Assembly: GCF_014651855.1 (NCBI RefSeq)
Contig: NZ_BMXR01000002.1
Span: 186,001-250,000, forward strand
Origin: Saccharospirillum salsuginis
GTDB taxonomy: Bacteria > Pseudomonadota > Gammaproteobacteria > Pseudomonadales > Natronospirillaceae
DNA length: 64,000 nucleotides
Reading direction: 5' to 3'
In this document: in pieces, positions 1-7,271 of the stretch
How positions within the stretch are numbered: the stretch's first letter is position 1
Layout of the letters: the number at the start of each line of letters is the position of its first letter
Position numbers and translations under genes: made by a program
Notes under the pieces: model-generated
What the model was told of the DNA's origin: nothing
Database searches by the model: none
The model's input: the letters and a program-made list of their open reading frames with translations, nothing else

Positions 1-423
1 GGATTCCATAGTGACCAGGTTGGTCGGGTAGCTGTTCGGGCTGCCGGGGTTGATGTCCTTGACCATGACGGGGTCACTGCCATCGAACCGCCACAGCTCC
101 GTACCGTGGATGCCGTCCGATGCCGCAAAGAAAGCGTGTTGATTCAGTAAGACGGTTTCGACGTCGTAGGGGAAGGCACTGCCGTCACTGCTGCTGTTGA
201 GGTAGGTCACCACTTCGGCATTCCCGTCCGCATCGGTACGCCACAACTGGTCGTTGACTGAGATCAGGGTGAATTCGTTCGTGGTTGGTACAGTACCTTC
301 GTCCTTATCCCCATTTCCACCCGGTGGGTTGGGGTCACTGGCCGTTGAGCAGGCCGTAACGGAAAAAATAACGGGAATGAGCCAGGTCAGGTGTTTGGTT
401 GAAGGGATTGAGGCAAACAGCAT
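1..423 (-). CDS. ELWxxDGT-repeat lipoprotein, 3' part outside window
   Basis: The reading frame is open from an ATG at 423 to base 1 and continues beyond the window, so only about 141 N-terminal residues are visible. Residues 1-24 form a hydrophobic signal peptide ending in V-T-A-C, a lipobox with Cys25 as the predicted lipidation site, followed by an Asn/Pro/Gly-rich linker. The rest reads as surface repeats: one degenerate unit with DQLWRTDADG and a better one with ELWRFDGSDP followed by KDINPGSPNS. This is the ELWxxDGT repeat pattern known from bacterial secreted and outer-membrane proteins. The ligand is unknown. It diverges from the PadR gene at 603. There is no strong ribosome site, so the exact start is less certain than the family. 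Confidence 0.75.
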   Translation of the reverse strand, partial: MLFASIPSTKHLTWLIPVIFSVTACSTASDPNPPGGNGDKDEGTVPTTNEFTLISVNDQLWRTDADGNAEVVTYLNSSSDGSAFPYDVETVLLNQHAFFAASDGIHGTELWRFDGSDPVMVKDINPGSPNSYPTNLVTMES

Positions 424-555
424 GCAGGTACTCTCTGGCGGATCGTCTCGTGCGGTTGAATAACAGTCCATGTCCATACGCCGCGTTGAACAGGAAGTGC
501 GGCAGGCAGGCGTGATGTAGTCCGTCAGTCTATAGGCTTCAGGCTTGACAAAGAC

Positions 556-600
556 ACTGTGTGGCATACAGTGAGTGCCATATACTATGTGATACACAGT
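556..600. promoter_or_regulatory. Inverted repeat and candidate promoter upstream of the PadR gene
   Basis: ACTGTGT (556-562) and ACACAGT (594-600) form a 7-bp inverted repeat flanking an AT-rich core with TATACT at 581-586, a plausible -10 box. The ATG of the PadR gene follows the right arm by two bases. PadR regulators commonly repress their own promoter, so this is a candidate auto-operator. A transcript starting about 7 nt after the -10 box would have a leader of roughly 10 nt and no Shine-Dalgarno sequence. Confidence 0.45.
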
Positions 601-602
601 AA

Positions 603-938
603 ATGGAATCCAACCCGACATTCGACAAGTTACGCCTGGAGTTGCGCCGAGGGGTGCTGGTCATGGCCGTGCTGGCCCGGCTGGAGGCCGAACACAGCGG
701 CTATTCGTTGAGAAAGCGGCTCAACGATGACGGCATCGCCATCGACGAGGGGACTTTGTACCCCCTGGTACGCCGCCTGGAAGCGCAAGGGCTGTTGTCC
801 AGCCAGTGGCGAGAGGAAGGTAATCGAAAGAAGCGCTTTTATCGATTGACCGATTCGGGGCGCGACGTCCTGCACCGGTTGAGTGAAGAGTGGCGTTTAC
901 TGGGTTCCGCATTGGAGCCGCTTTTACCGAAGGAGTGA
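603..938 (+). CDS. PadR family transcriptional regulator
   Basis: A 111-residue winged-helix protein of the usual short PadR size. Residues about 15-85 hold the PadR domain, with the diagnostic segments GYSLRKRL and IDEGTLYPLVRRLEAQGLL and the wing EEGNRKKRFYRLTDSG. No C-terminal Vir_act_alpha_C extension of the long PadR type is present. PadR proteins are mostly repressors responding to small molecules. The gene ends three bases before the membrane protein at 942, which has a good AAGGAG site, so the two are co-transcribed. PadR genes coupled to membrane proteins with an N-terminal HAAS-like helical segment are a known arrangement. The gene's own ATG lacks a visible Shine-Dalgarno sequence. 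Confidence 0.9.
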   Translation: MESNPTFDKLRLELRRGVLVMAVLARLEAEHSGYSLRKRLNDDGIAIDEGTLYPLVRRLEAQGLLSSQWREEGNRKKRFYRLTDSGRDVLHRLSEEWRLLGSALEPLLPKE

Positions 939-941
939 ACC

Positions 942-1886
942 ATGGACTTGATCAGACGCTATAGCGATGCCGTAACGGAGTACTTGCCCCCGGCGGAACG
1001 CCGGTCCGTCGGGGACGAACTCTACGACGACTTGTGCGAGCAATACGCGGAGCAGTCGCATGAAACAGGCAGTGAAGAACACCAGCTGACGTTTCTGCGC
1101 CAGCAACCGCCCCCGATGAAGATGGCCCGTCGGTTCATTGGGGAGCGCTACCTCATCGGGCCGGATCTGTACCTTCCCTATATTCGCAGTCTTCGGGTCG
1201 CGACCGTGCTGGTGGCGGCGCTGCATCTGTTGTTGTGGGTGGTCAAGGTCGCGCTGGGAGAAGGCGGCTACATTCAGACCACAATACAGCAGTTGGCGTC
1301 CTTCCCGGGGACCTGGCTGGTCGTAGCCGGTATCCTGACTCTGGTTTTCGCCGTGTTCGAGCGGACCGGTGAGCGCATTGGTAGCGCGGTCGACTGGCGT
1401 CCCGAGGTGCTTCGCAGCCGGGATGTCAGCGTTCGGATTCCGGTGGGTGAAACGCTCTTCGACATGGTGGTCGCGCTGGTGGCCCTGCTGTGGTGGAACG
1501 GTGCGGTCCGGTGGCCGCTGCGGGTGGAACATGCCGGGGAGACCTACGCCTGGTCCTTACCCGAGATCAGCGTCTTTGTGATGGTGTTGGTCAATGTTTT
1601 GCTGGTCATCGATCTGGTGTTCGCCGCTTTCAAGCTGATCCGTCATTATTGGCGTCCGTCAATCCGGTCGATGGATATCGCGATCAATCTCATCTGGATG
1701 GGGCTGTTGCTGTATGCGATTCAGGCCGATGCATTGCTTGTCTACGCCAACGAACCCCTGCCGGAAACCCTGGTCAAGCTGCAATCGGCGCTGGAGTTGT
1801 CGATTCGCCTGGGGTTGACAGTTGTTGTGGCCATACTGGGCTGGGAGGTGTTGTCCCAGGGGCGTCGGTTGTTGAATCGAACCTGA
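942..1886 (+). CDS. PadR-linked membrane protein of unknown function
   Basis: A 314-residue protein. Residues 1-70 are charged and helical (DLIRRYSDAVTEYLPPAERR and following), resembling the short soluble segment seen on membrane partners of PadR regulators (HAAS/DUF1700-like). The rest contains about six hydrophobic segments, near residues 84-105, 122-142, 166-184, 207-230, 243-262 and 287-305. It starts three bases after the PadR stop with AAGGAG correctly spaced, so the pair forms an operon. The pairing suggests an envelope-stress or signal-relay role, but no catalytic motif is visible and the substrate is unknown. Assignment to a named family is tentative; that it is an integral membrane protein is clear. 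Confidence 0.7.
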   Translation: MDLIRRYSDAVTEYLPPAERRSVGDELYDDLCEQYAEQSHETGSEEHQLTFLRQQPPPMKMARRFIGERYLIGPDLYLPYIRSLRVATVLVAALHLLLWVVKVALGEGGYIQTTIQQLASFPGTWLVVAGILTLVFAVFERTGERIGSAVDWRPEVLRSRDVSVRIPVGETLFDMVVALVALLWWNGAVRWPLRVEHAGETYAWSLPEISVFVMVLVNVLLVIDLVFAAFKLIRHYWRPSIRSMDIAINLIWMGLLLYAIQADALLVYANEPLPETLVKLQSALELSIRLGLTVVVAILGWEVLSQGRRLLNRT

Positions 1887-2009
1887 TGTCGCTAAAATGC
1901 GGACTGGTTCGCATTCTGGCGAGAGTCGTTCATACTGGGGGTCTGGAGGGTGCCGAAGTCAATAGGGACTGCCCGGACACCTCCCTCAAGGACGCGAGGA
2001 GCCCTTTTC

Positions 2010-3575
2010 ATGTTCCGAAATTCTGGTCGCTGGCTGCGGTGGTTGGCCGTGATCGCTCTGGCCGGCGTGGCGCTGGTCGAGTTTCTGCATTGGGAGATTG
2101 GCGAGCAGCGTCGTCAGGACCAGTATCAGCGTCTGGTGCAGGTCGGTGCCGACGTCCGTGCCCAGATGGAAGCCCGTCTGTCGTCGGCCCTGTTCCTGTC
2201 GACCGGCCTGGTCACCTACATCGAAAGTCAGAAAGGCGATATCGACGGGGGCGAGATGACCCGTTGGCTGTCGCGGATGCTCGAACAGGACGAAGCCATC
2301 CTGAACATCGGCGTCGCGCCCGACAATCGCATCCAGTATCTGTATCCGCTGCAAGGCAATGAGGCCGCCATGGGTTTGTACTATCCAGATTTGCCGGAGC
2401 AGTGGCCCGAGGTGCAGGCGGTCATGGACAGCGGTAAACCGGTGCTGGCGGGACCGGTATCGCTGGTTCAGGGAGGACGCGGCCTGGTCTATCGAGCCCC
2501 GGTCTTTGTGGATGGTCAATACTGGGGGCTGGTCAGTACGGTGATGGATGCCCCGGTCGTCTTCCGGATTCTGGAGCAGGCCAGCCAGAACCAGAACGTC
2601 GACATTCAGCTGTACCGACTGCGCGGTGGCGAACCCGAAGTCCTCTGGGGCGAACCGGTGGACCTGGAGCGGACCCAGTACACCAGTGTCATCACCGTGC
2701 CGGGGGCGACCTGGCGACTGCGCTTTCAGCCCCGGGACGGGGACATGTTCACCTGGTTGTTCCGCCTGAGTGCCTACAGCCTACTGGCTGTGATGGTGGC
2801 CCTGGTCGGCGTGGCCATTCGTGCCTGGCTCAAGCAACAGGGTCAGGAACGGGCGCTGCGGGAAGAGTCCGAGCGTCTGAAAGAAACCCTGGTGTCCACC
2901 GTCAGCCAGGAAGTTCGCACGCCGTTGAACAATATCCTGAATGCGCTGTCCCTGCTGGTGAAGGGCAAGGAAGGCGAACTGCAGCCCACAACCCGTCAGA
3001 TGATCGAATTGGCGCATCGGAATGCCGAGTGGGTCCTTACCCGTGTGGATGAGTTGGCCAAATATGAGTGGGCCGGGGCGGGAATCGTGGACTATCAGCC
3101 CGCTTCCCATCGGATGACGGATCTGGTGGAAGAAGCCATGCACGCTCTGTCGGGCATGGCCGAGACCCGGGGCGTTGTGTTGGTGGCTGGCCAGATCGAG
3201 CCCGAGGTCCGCTGCGTTCTGGATGCCCGCCGCTTCCGGCAGGCAATGACCACGGTCATGACCAACGCGATTGAAGCGTCGCCGGCCGGCACCCAGGTGG
3301 AGGTCAGCGTACGTCAATACGGTCAATGGTGTGAGGTGTCCATTCGGGATCAGGGGCCGGGCCTGCCGGATGCGACCCGTCGTCGTCTTTCCCGCTGGTT
3401 CCGCTCTCGCAGCGACGACGCCGGGGACAGTAACGGCCACGGCATGAAACTGTCGGTGATCAAGGCCTTGATCGAAGGCATGGGCGGCACCCTGACTTAT
3501 GTGAGCAAGAAAACCGGCACCGTGTTCCGCATCAGCTTCCCGACCGATGCGGCGGTGGAAAGCCCGGTGGCTTGA
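2010..3575 (+). CDS. CHASE-domain sensor histidine kinase homologue lacking the H-box histidine
   Basis: A 521-residue protein. The ATG at 2010 is chosen over an upstream in-frame one at 1950 because AGGAG lies 8 bases before it. It has TM1 near residues 9-25, a periplasmic CHASE-like sensor (about 40-230, with the LFLSTGLVTYI and NIGVAPDNRIQYLYPL segments), TM2 near 250-272, a dimerisation helix, then a HATPase domain. ATP-binding boxes are recognisable: N box TNAIEASP, G1 DQGPGLP, G2 GHGMKLSVIKAL. The H box reads VSQEVRTPLNNIL, with Gln (residue 300, codon CAG) where the phosphorylated His should be. It therefore probably cannot autophosphorylate conventionally and may act as a signalling scaffold or pseudokinase. 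No response regulator lies beside it. Confidence 0.85.
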   Translation: MFRNSGRWLRWLAVIALAGVALVEFLHWEIGEQRRQDQYQRLVQVGADVRAQMEARLSSALFLSTGLVTYIESQKGDIDGGEMTRWLSRMLEQDEAILNIGVAPDNRIQYLYPLQGNEAAMGLYYPDLPEQWPEVQAVMDSGKPVLAGPVSLVQGGRGLVYRAPVFVDGQYWGLVSTVMDAPVVFRILEQASQNQNVDIQLYRLRGGEPEVLWGEPVDLERTQYTSVITVPGATWRLRFQPRDGDMFTWLFRLSAYSLLAVMVALVGVAIRAWLKQQGQERALREESERLKETLVSTVSQEVRTPLNNILNALSLLVKGKEGELQPTTRQMIELAHRNAEWVLTRVDELAKYEWAGAGIVDYQPASHRMTDLVEEAMHALSGMAETRGVVLVAGQIEPEVRCVLDARRFRQAMTTVMTNAIEASPAGTQVEVSVRQYGQWCEVSIRDQGPGLPDATRRRLSRWFRSRSDDAGDSNGHGMKLSVIKALIEGMGGTLTYVSKKTGTVFRISFPTDAAVESPVA

Positions 3576-3626
3576 ATCCGAACGGCCGCATCGGGGTGTG
3601 GCCGCCCGAGTGCACTGTAGCGAGCG

Positions 3627-3995
3627 TCAGTCTTCGGTTTCCAACTGGTCTCTGAGTTCGGCGGGGGTCATGACAATGCCTTCCTCGTTCACGCTCGGGA
3701 ACATCGCCAGCGAATAGCCATCTTCCTCCATGCCCGGTAACCAGCGGCTCATCCAGGAATCCAGATCGATCGAGGCCGGGTAGCAATCGTCCCAGTCACC
3801 GCTTGCCCATTCCTTGGCCAGTTCGGCATGTGGCCAGATGGGCAGGCATTCCACCCGGTCGGACGACATCAGCACGACGCCGTCGACACTTTGCAAAGTC
3901 CATACCTGTTCGTTCTTGATGATGGCGTCCAACAGATAGTCGTACCGCTCTTCGGCCGACAGGTTGGACAGGGCTTTTTGGTCTTCCGGGCTCAT
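3627..3995 (-). CDS. DUF2750 family protein
   Basis: A 122-residue soluble, acidic protein (122 codons from MSPEDQ). The start at 3995 is preferred over an in-frame ATG at 4016 because a perfect AGGAGG (4002-4007) lies six bases upstream. Sequence features match DUF2750: an N-terminal RYDYLLDAIIKNEQVWTL segment, a central LPIWPHAELAKEW motif, and a C-terminal part with DLDSWMSRWLPGM and a FPS motif. The family is widespread in Proteobacteria as a small stand-alone protein of unknown function. It converges on the kinase gene ending at 3575, and no obvious strong terminator separates them. No membrane segment or signal peptide is present. Confidence 0.8.
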   Translation of the reverse strand: MSPEDQKALSNLSAEERYDYLLDAIIKNEQVWTLQSVDGVVLMSSDRVECLPIWPHAELAKEWASGDWDDCYPASIDLDSWMSRWLPGMEEDGYSLAMFPSVNEEGIVMTPAELRDQLETED

Positions 3996-4153
3996 AGCGG
4001 CCCTCCTTTCTTTCACAGGATGGATTGGACAAAGGGGCTAAGGAGGCCCCTCAAATCAGTAGGTGTGGTCAATGGCGTTGAATTACAGGGGGTTGATTCG
4101 CGCCAAGATTAACCTTTTTCATCCCTTTACGCGACAAGGAAGGGGGCTTTGCC

Positions 4154-5203
4154 TCAGTTCCGGCCGTATACGCGCGGTCGTTCGTAGCGGAAGAAGCCGT
4201 TTTCCTCTTCGAGCCGAATGGTTTTCGCCTCGACGCCGAAATACTGTTCTCTCAGGTCATTCAAAGCCCGGCGCCGTTCATCACCGGTCAGGGTCGATAC
4301 CAGGGTTTCGCGCTCGGCCATGTAGGCGTGGCCGTTGTTCCAGCGTCGGTTTCGTTCCTGGTCCCGTTTGTGCAGCCGCTCCACCTGTTCTTCGCTGTAG
4401 CCCATTTGCCGGCGAATGTCGTCGATTTCATTCTGCCGCTGTTCAGGCGGTAATGCTTTCAGCGTTTTCTGGACGGAAGTCAATCCGAAAAACACTTTCG
4501 TAATGACGCTGTTAACGTCCCCGTACTGGGCCAGGTCCTCGCCCAGAGTGTCTTTCATGCGAGTTTCCAATTGATAGAGGGTTTCATCGAGTGTGCTGTG
4601 CTCGGCCTGGTTCAGTTCGGCCAGCAGGGTTTGCATTTCCTCCTGTTTGCGGGCCAGTTTGTTACGTTCATCGGCCCAGATCAGGTCGGCGTCGTCACCG
4701 AACAGTTCGCGTCGTTTGGCCCAAAGGGTGCCGTGTCGTTCGAGCGGGGCGAGATCCATAAGCGCGGCGGTTTCCCGGTCCAGCCAGTCGTTGTAGCGGT
4801 CCAACTTGTCCATCAGGGCGAGGATGGCCCGGGCATGGTCGGGAAAGGCCTGTCGTATTGCGCTGTTGAAGTCGTTCAGGCCTGAGGCCGGAAAGCGTTC
4901 CATGACATCCAGGCGGATGCGATAGAGCCGGGCCTGGATGCTGACTTCCTCGATGCGAGGCCCGAACTCCGCCTTCAGTTCACGGGCCAGGGCGTCCACG
5001 AAATCCCGGGGCGACTCGGTATTCGCCGATGCTTGACGGTTCGTTGTGTTCGCAGTTTTAAGCGGTTGTTCGATATTCGTCGGCTGGGGCGACACGGTCG
5101 TCCCGACCAGGGCGTCCGGTTTCGGACTGTTCAATCGATACCAGGTAGCACCACCGGCGGCGATGGCGAGCGTTGCGACCAGGGTCAGAGTCTTGATGAG
5201 CAT
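4154..5203 (-). CDS. Lipase foldase (Lif/LifO-like) chaperone
   Basis: A 349-residue protein with an N-terminal membrane anchor (residues about 4-21), a low-complexity Thr/Asn/Gln linker, and a long, highly helical periplasmic part, the architecture of inner-membrane-anchored lipase-specific foldases. Segments resembling that family are RRELFGDDADLIWADER, the region MGYSEEQVERLHKRDQER, AYMAERETLVSTL and the terminal DERRRALNDLREQYFG. The classical N-terminal RxxFDY motif of Lif is not evident, so it is divergent. Lif proteins fold secreted lipases before type II export. It lies 96 bases downstream of an SGNH hydrolase on the same strand, the usual lipase-then-foldase gene order, but the partner is not an alpha/beta-hydrolase. 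An alternative is a helical protein only distantly related to Lif. Confidence 0.68.
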   Translation of the reverse strand: MLIKTLTLVATLAIAAGGATWYRLNSPKPDALVGTTVSPQPTNIEQPLKTANTTNRQASANTESPRDFVDALARELKAEFGPRIEEVSIQARLYRIRLDVMERFPASGLNDFNSAIRQAFPDHARAILALMDKLDRYNDWLDRETAALMDLAPLERHGTLWAKRRELFGDDADLIWADERNKLARKQEEMQTLLAELNQAEHSTLDETLYQLETRMKDTLGEDLAQYGDVNSVITKVFFGLTSVQKTLKALPPEQRQNEIDDIRRQMGYSEEQVERLHKRDQERNRRWNNGHAYMAERETLVSTLTGDERRRALNDLREQYFGVEAKTIRLEEENGFFRYERPRVYGRN

Positions 5204-5299
5204 GGTGAGAATCCTGGGTCATCATCGTTATTGTTGTTTTGACTACCGGTCGGGGTGGCTCGGTCGAGCCACCCCGTGCATCCAACACAGAGGGAGGGT

Positions 5300-6082
5300 T
5301 TACAGCAGGGGTTCGAGCACCGGCCAGGTCAGGTCGGCGAGCTTTTGGGAGCCGCTGCTGTTCGGGTGGATGCCGTCGACAATGATGTCGCTGTCGTTAA
5401 TGCTGTCGCGCGGGTCGACAAAGGTGCAGTCCGCAACGGAATACGCGCACGCCTGGGACAGACGCAGGTCACCGTAGTCGATCGCTTCCTCCATGCTGTC
5501 GAGCAACAACAGCGCATTTTTGGTGTGGTAATAACCGACGAATACCACGTTGTCGACGCCGTCGGATTGCATCCGGTTCAGCAGGTTGACCGCGTCGACA
5601 TAGACATCGTCGACCAGGTTTTTACAGCTCTGACTGAGTCTGCCGAATTCGTACCACTGGGTCTTGCAGTCGTAAGGGTCGAGCATGATGGCGGGAATCA
5701 GAATGTCGTTGCCGCCGCCGTCCATCACGATGGTGTCGATGGCCGGATTGTCGTCTTTGGCGATGGCATACTGATCGACGATCGAGGTGGCGATGATGCC
5801 GCCGGCCAGCTCGGCGCCCGACAGGGTATAGCGTCGGAACGATTCACCGGCATAGTCTTCGAGGTTATCCTGCAGCTTGCCCGACAGTGCGAAAATCGAA
5901 TCGCCGATGGCGACCACCTGGTCGTTGTCGGCGTCGGAGACACGCGCGTTACTGGCCAGTCCGCCGGGTCCGCCGCAGCCCACAAGGGCGCCGGCGAGCA
6001 GGAACACACAGGCAATCTTCAGTCGATAGAAAGTTGATAGGGCCCTTGCCTTGGGACCAACTGCGTTCATTATTGTTGTCAT
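5300..6082 (-). CDS. SGNH/GDSL-family lipolytic enzyme, lipoprotein
   Basis: A 260-residue protein. The N-terminus carries a basic region, a hydrophobic stretch and a lipobox (ALVGC, then GGPGG), so it is predicted to be lipid-anchored. The SGNH blocks are in order: GDSI (nucleophile Ser) near residue 65, a Gly in ELAGG, DGGGND (Asn of block III), and DGIHPNSSGSQKL with the Asp/His pair of block V. Four Cys (in DCKTQWYEF, QSCKNL, QACAY and ADCTF) could form two disulfides, consistent with a periplasmic or surface enzyme. The likely reaction is hydrolysis of esters or lipids. The foldase-like gene follows on the same strand. An alternative start at 6070 is possible; the one at 6082 has GGAAG upstream. 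Confidence 0.85.
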   Translation of the reverse strand: MTTIMNAVGPKARALSTFYRLKIACVFLLAGALVGCGGPGGLASNARVSDADNDQVVAIGDSIFALSGKLQDNLEDYAGESFRRYTLSGAELAGGIIATSIVDQYAIAKDDNPAIDTIVMDGGGNDILIPAIMLDPYDCKTQWYEFGRLSQSCKNLVDDVYVDAVNLLNRMQSDGVDNVVFVGYYHTKNALLLLDSMEEAIDYGDLRLSQACAYSVADCTFVDPRDSINDSDIIVDGIHPNSSGSQKLADLTWPVLEPLL

Positions 6083-6150
6083 AACAGTGCTTCCATTGTT
6101 GTTTTTGTGCTGGATGCGTCGGCGAGGTTAGCAAGGGCGGCTGAGTAAGA

Positions 6151-6164
6151 TGTGATTGATCACA
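6151..6164. promoter_or_regulatory. TGTGAT-TG-ATCACA palindrome between divergent genes
   Basis: A perfect 6+2+6 inverted repeat lies in the 220-bp gap between the SGNH hydrolase (start 6082, minus strand) and the DUF2157 gene (start 6303). It resembles a CRP/Vfr half-site pair, but the spacer between TGTGA and TCACA is 4 rather than 6, so another dimeric regulator is more likely. The rest of the gap is AT-rich; no convincing -35/-10 pair could be fixed. Confidence 0.35.
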
Positions 6165-6302
6165 CAAAGTCACCAAATAGTGGGGCACCCTTGAATTTGC
6201 ATCACAATTGTTCGATCAAAGCGGGTTATTTTTTAGCCCGGGTCGCATAAACTGTCCGAATGCGCGATACAACAATAAGACGCGACACCCAAGGAGAGAC
6301 TC

Positions 6303-7271
6303 GTGGCATCGACCCGCCGACAATTCATTGATCTGATCAAACAGGACGCCCTGGCACCGAAGGATATACAGAAGGCTTTAACGTCTTCCGGCCTCTATCC
6401 CGGCGGTGCCGACTGGTATCGATTTCTGGACCGCTTGCTGCTCTGGATGGCCAGCCTCGCACTGGCCGCGTCGGTCGTGTTTTTTGTAGCGTATAACTGG
6501 GATGCGTGGGGGCGATTCGCGCGCTTCGGGATTGTCGAGGTGGCGATACTGCTGGCTGTGGCAGCCTATGTGCGCTGGGAGCATCACCGCATCGCGGCAC
6601 AGGCTGCCTTGCTGGCGGCGACGTTGTCGCTGGGTGCGTTGCTGGCGCTGGTCGGACAGGTGTATCAGACCGGAGCCGACCCCTGGCAATTGTTCTTCGC
6701 CTGGGCGGTGTTGATGCTGCCTTGGGCTTTGCTTGGCCGGGCGGTCATTCTCTGGGTGGTCTGGGTCGCCTTGTTAAACCTCTCCGGGGTGTTGTATTTC
6801 CAGTCGTTCGGTCTGTTCGGCCTGATGTTCGAAAGCGCCTGGTCGATGTATTGGCTGCTGTTTCTGTTCAATGTGCTGGTTCTGGGGGTCTGGGAAGCGG
6901 CCGCGTTGCGCTGGACCTGGCTGGCCGTGGACTGGGCACGGCGCCTGGTTGCGGTCGCGGCCGGTACCGCCATTACCTGGTTGACGCTGCTCGCCGTGTT
7001 TAACGATCGCCACCCCGAAGCCATGCCTTTGCTGGCTTACGGGCTCTGGCTGGCCGGGTTGTATGTAGCCTACCGGCGCTGGCGTCTCGACCTGTTCATG
7101 TTGGCCGGTGGCTGCCTATCGGCGACGCTGGTGGTTACCGCTTTGCTGGCTCGCTATGTCTTCGAAGGTAATGAGATGGCGGGCTTCGGGATCATCGCAC
7201 TGGTTATACTCGGCCTCGGGGCGGCGTCGGCCCATTGGTTGAACACCCTGCACAAGGAGGTGAGCGCATGA
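6303..7271 (+). CDS. DUF2157 domain membrane protein
   Basis: A 322-residue integral membrane protein starting at GTG, with AAGGAGA eight bases upstream. Residues 1-50 are soluble (an IxxL-rich helical start), then FFVAYNWDAWGRFARFGIVE and GQVYQTGADPWQLFFAWAVLMLPWALL mark the DUF2157 domain, followed by about eight more hydrophobic helices. It is the first gene of a three-gene operon with DUF4401 and GDYXXLXY proteins, an association common in Proteobacteria and Bacteroidetes. The function is unknown; the strict gene linkage suggests a membrane complex. Its stop codon overlaps the next start (ATGA). Confidence 0.88.
   Translation: MASTRRQFIDLIKQDALAPKDIQKALTSSGLYPGGADWYRFLDRLLLWMASLALAASVVFFVAYNWDAWGRFARFGIVEVAILLAVAAYVRWEHHRIAAQAALLAATLSLGALLALVGQVYQTGADPWQLFFAWAVLMLPWALLGRAVILWVVWVALLNLSGVLYFQSFGLFGLMFESAWSMYWLLFLFNVLVLGVWEAAALRWTWLAVDWARRLVAVAAGTAITWLTLLAVFNDRHPEAMPLLAYGLWLAGLYVAYRRWRLDLFMLAGGCLSATLVVTALLARYVFEGNEMAGFGIIALVILGLGAASAHWLNTLHKEVSA

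Noticed and set aside
4033..4051. AGGGGC/GCCCCT hairpin upstream of the DUF2750 gene
   Set aside because: It lies between the foldase stop and the DUF2750 start, lacks a T-run, and the arms are only 6 bp; too weak to call a terminator.
6151..6164. Reading the palindrome as a CRP/Vfr site
   Set aside because: The two half-sites are spaced by 4 instead of 6 bases, so a CRP dimer would not fit in the usual way.
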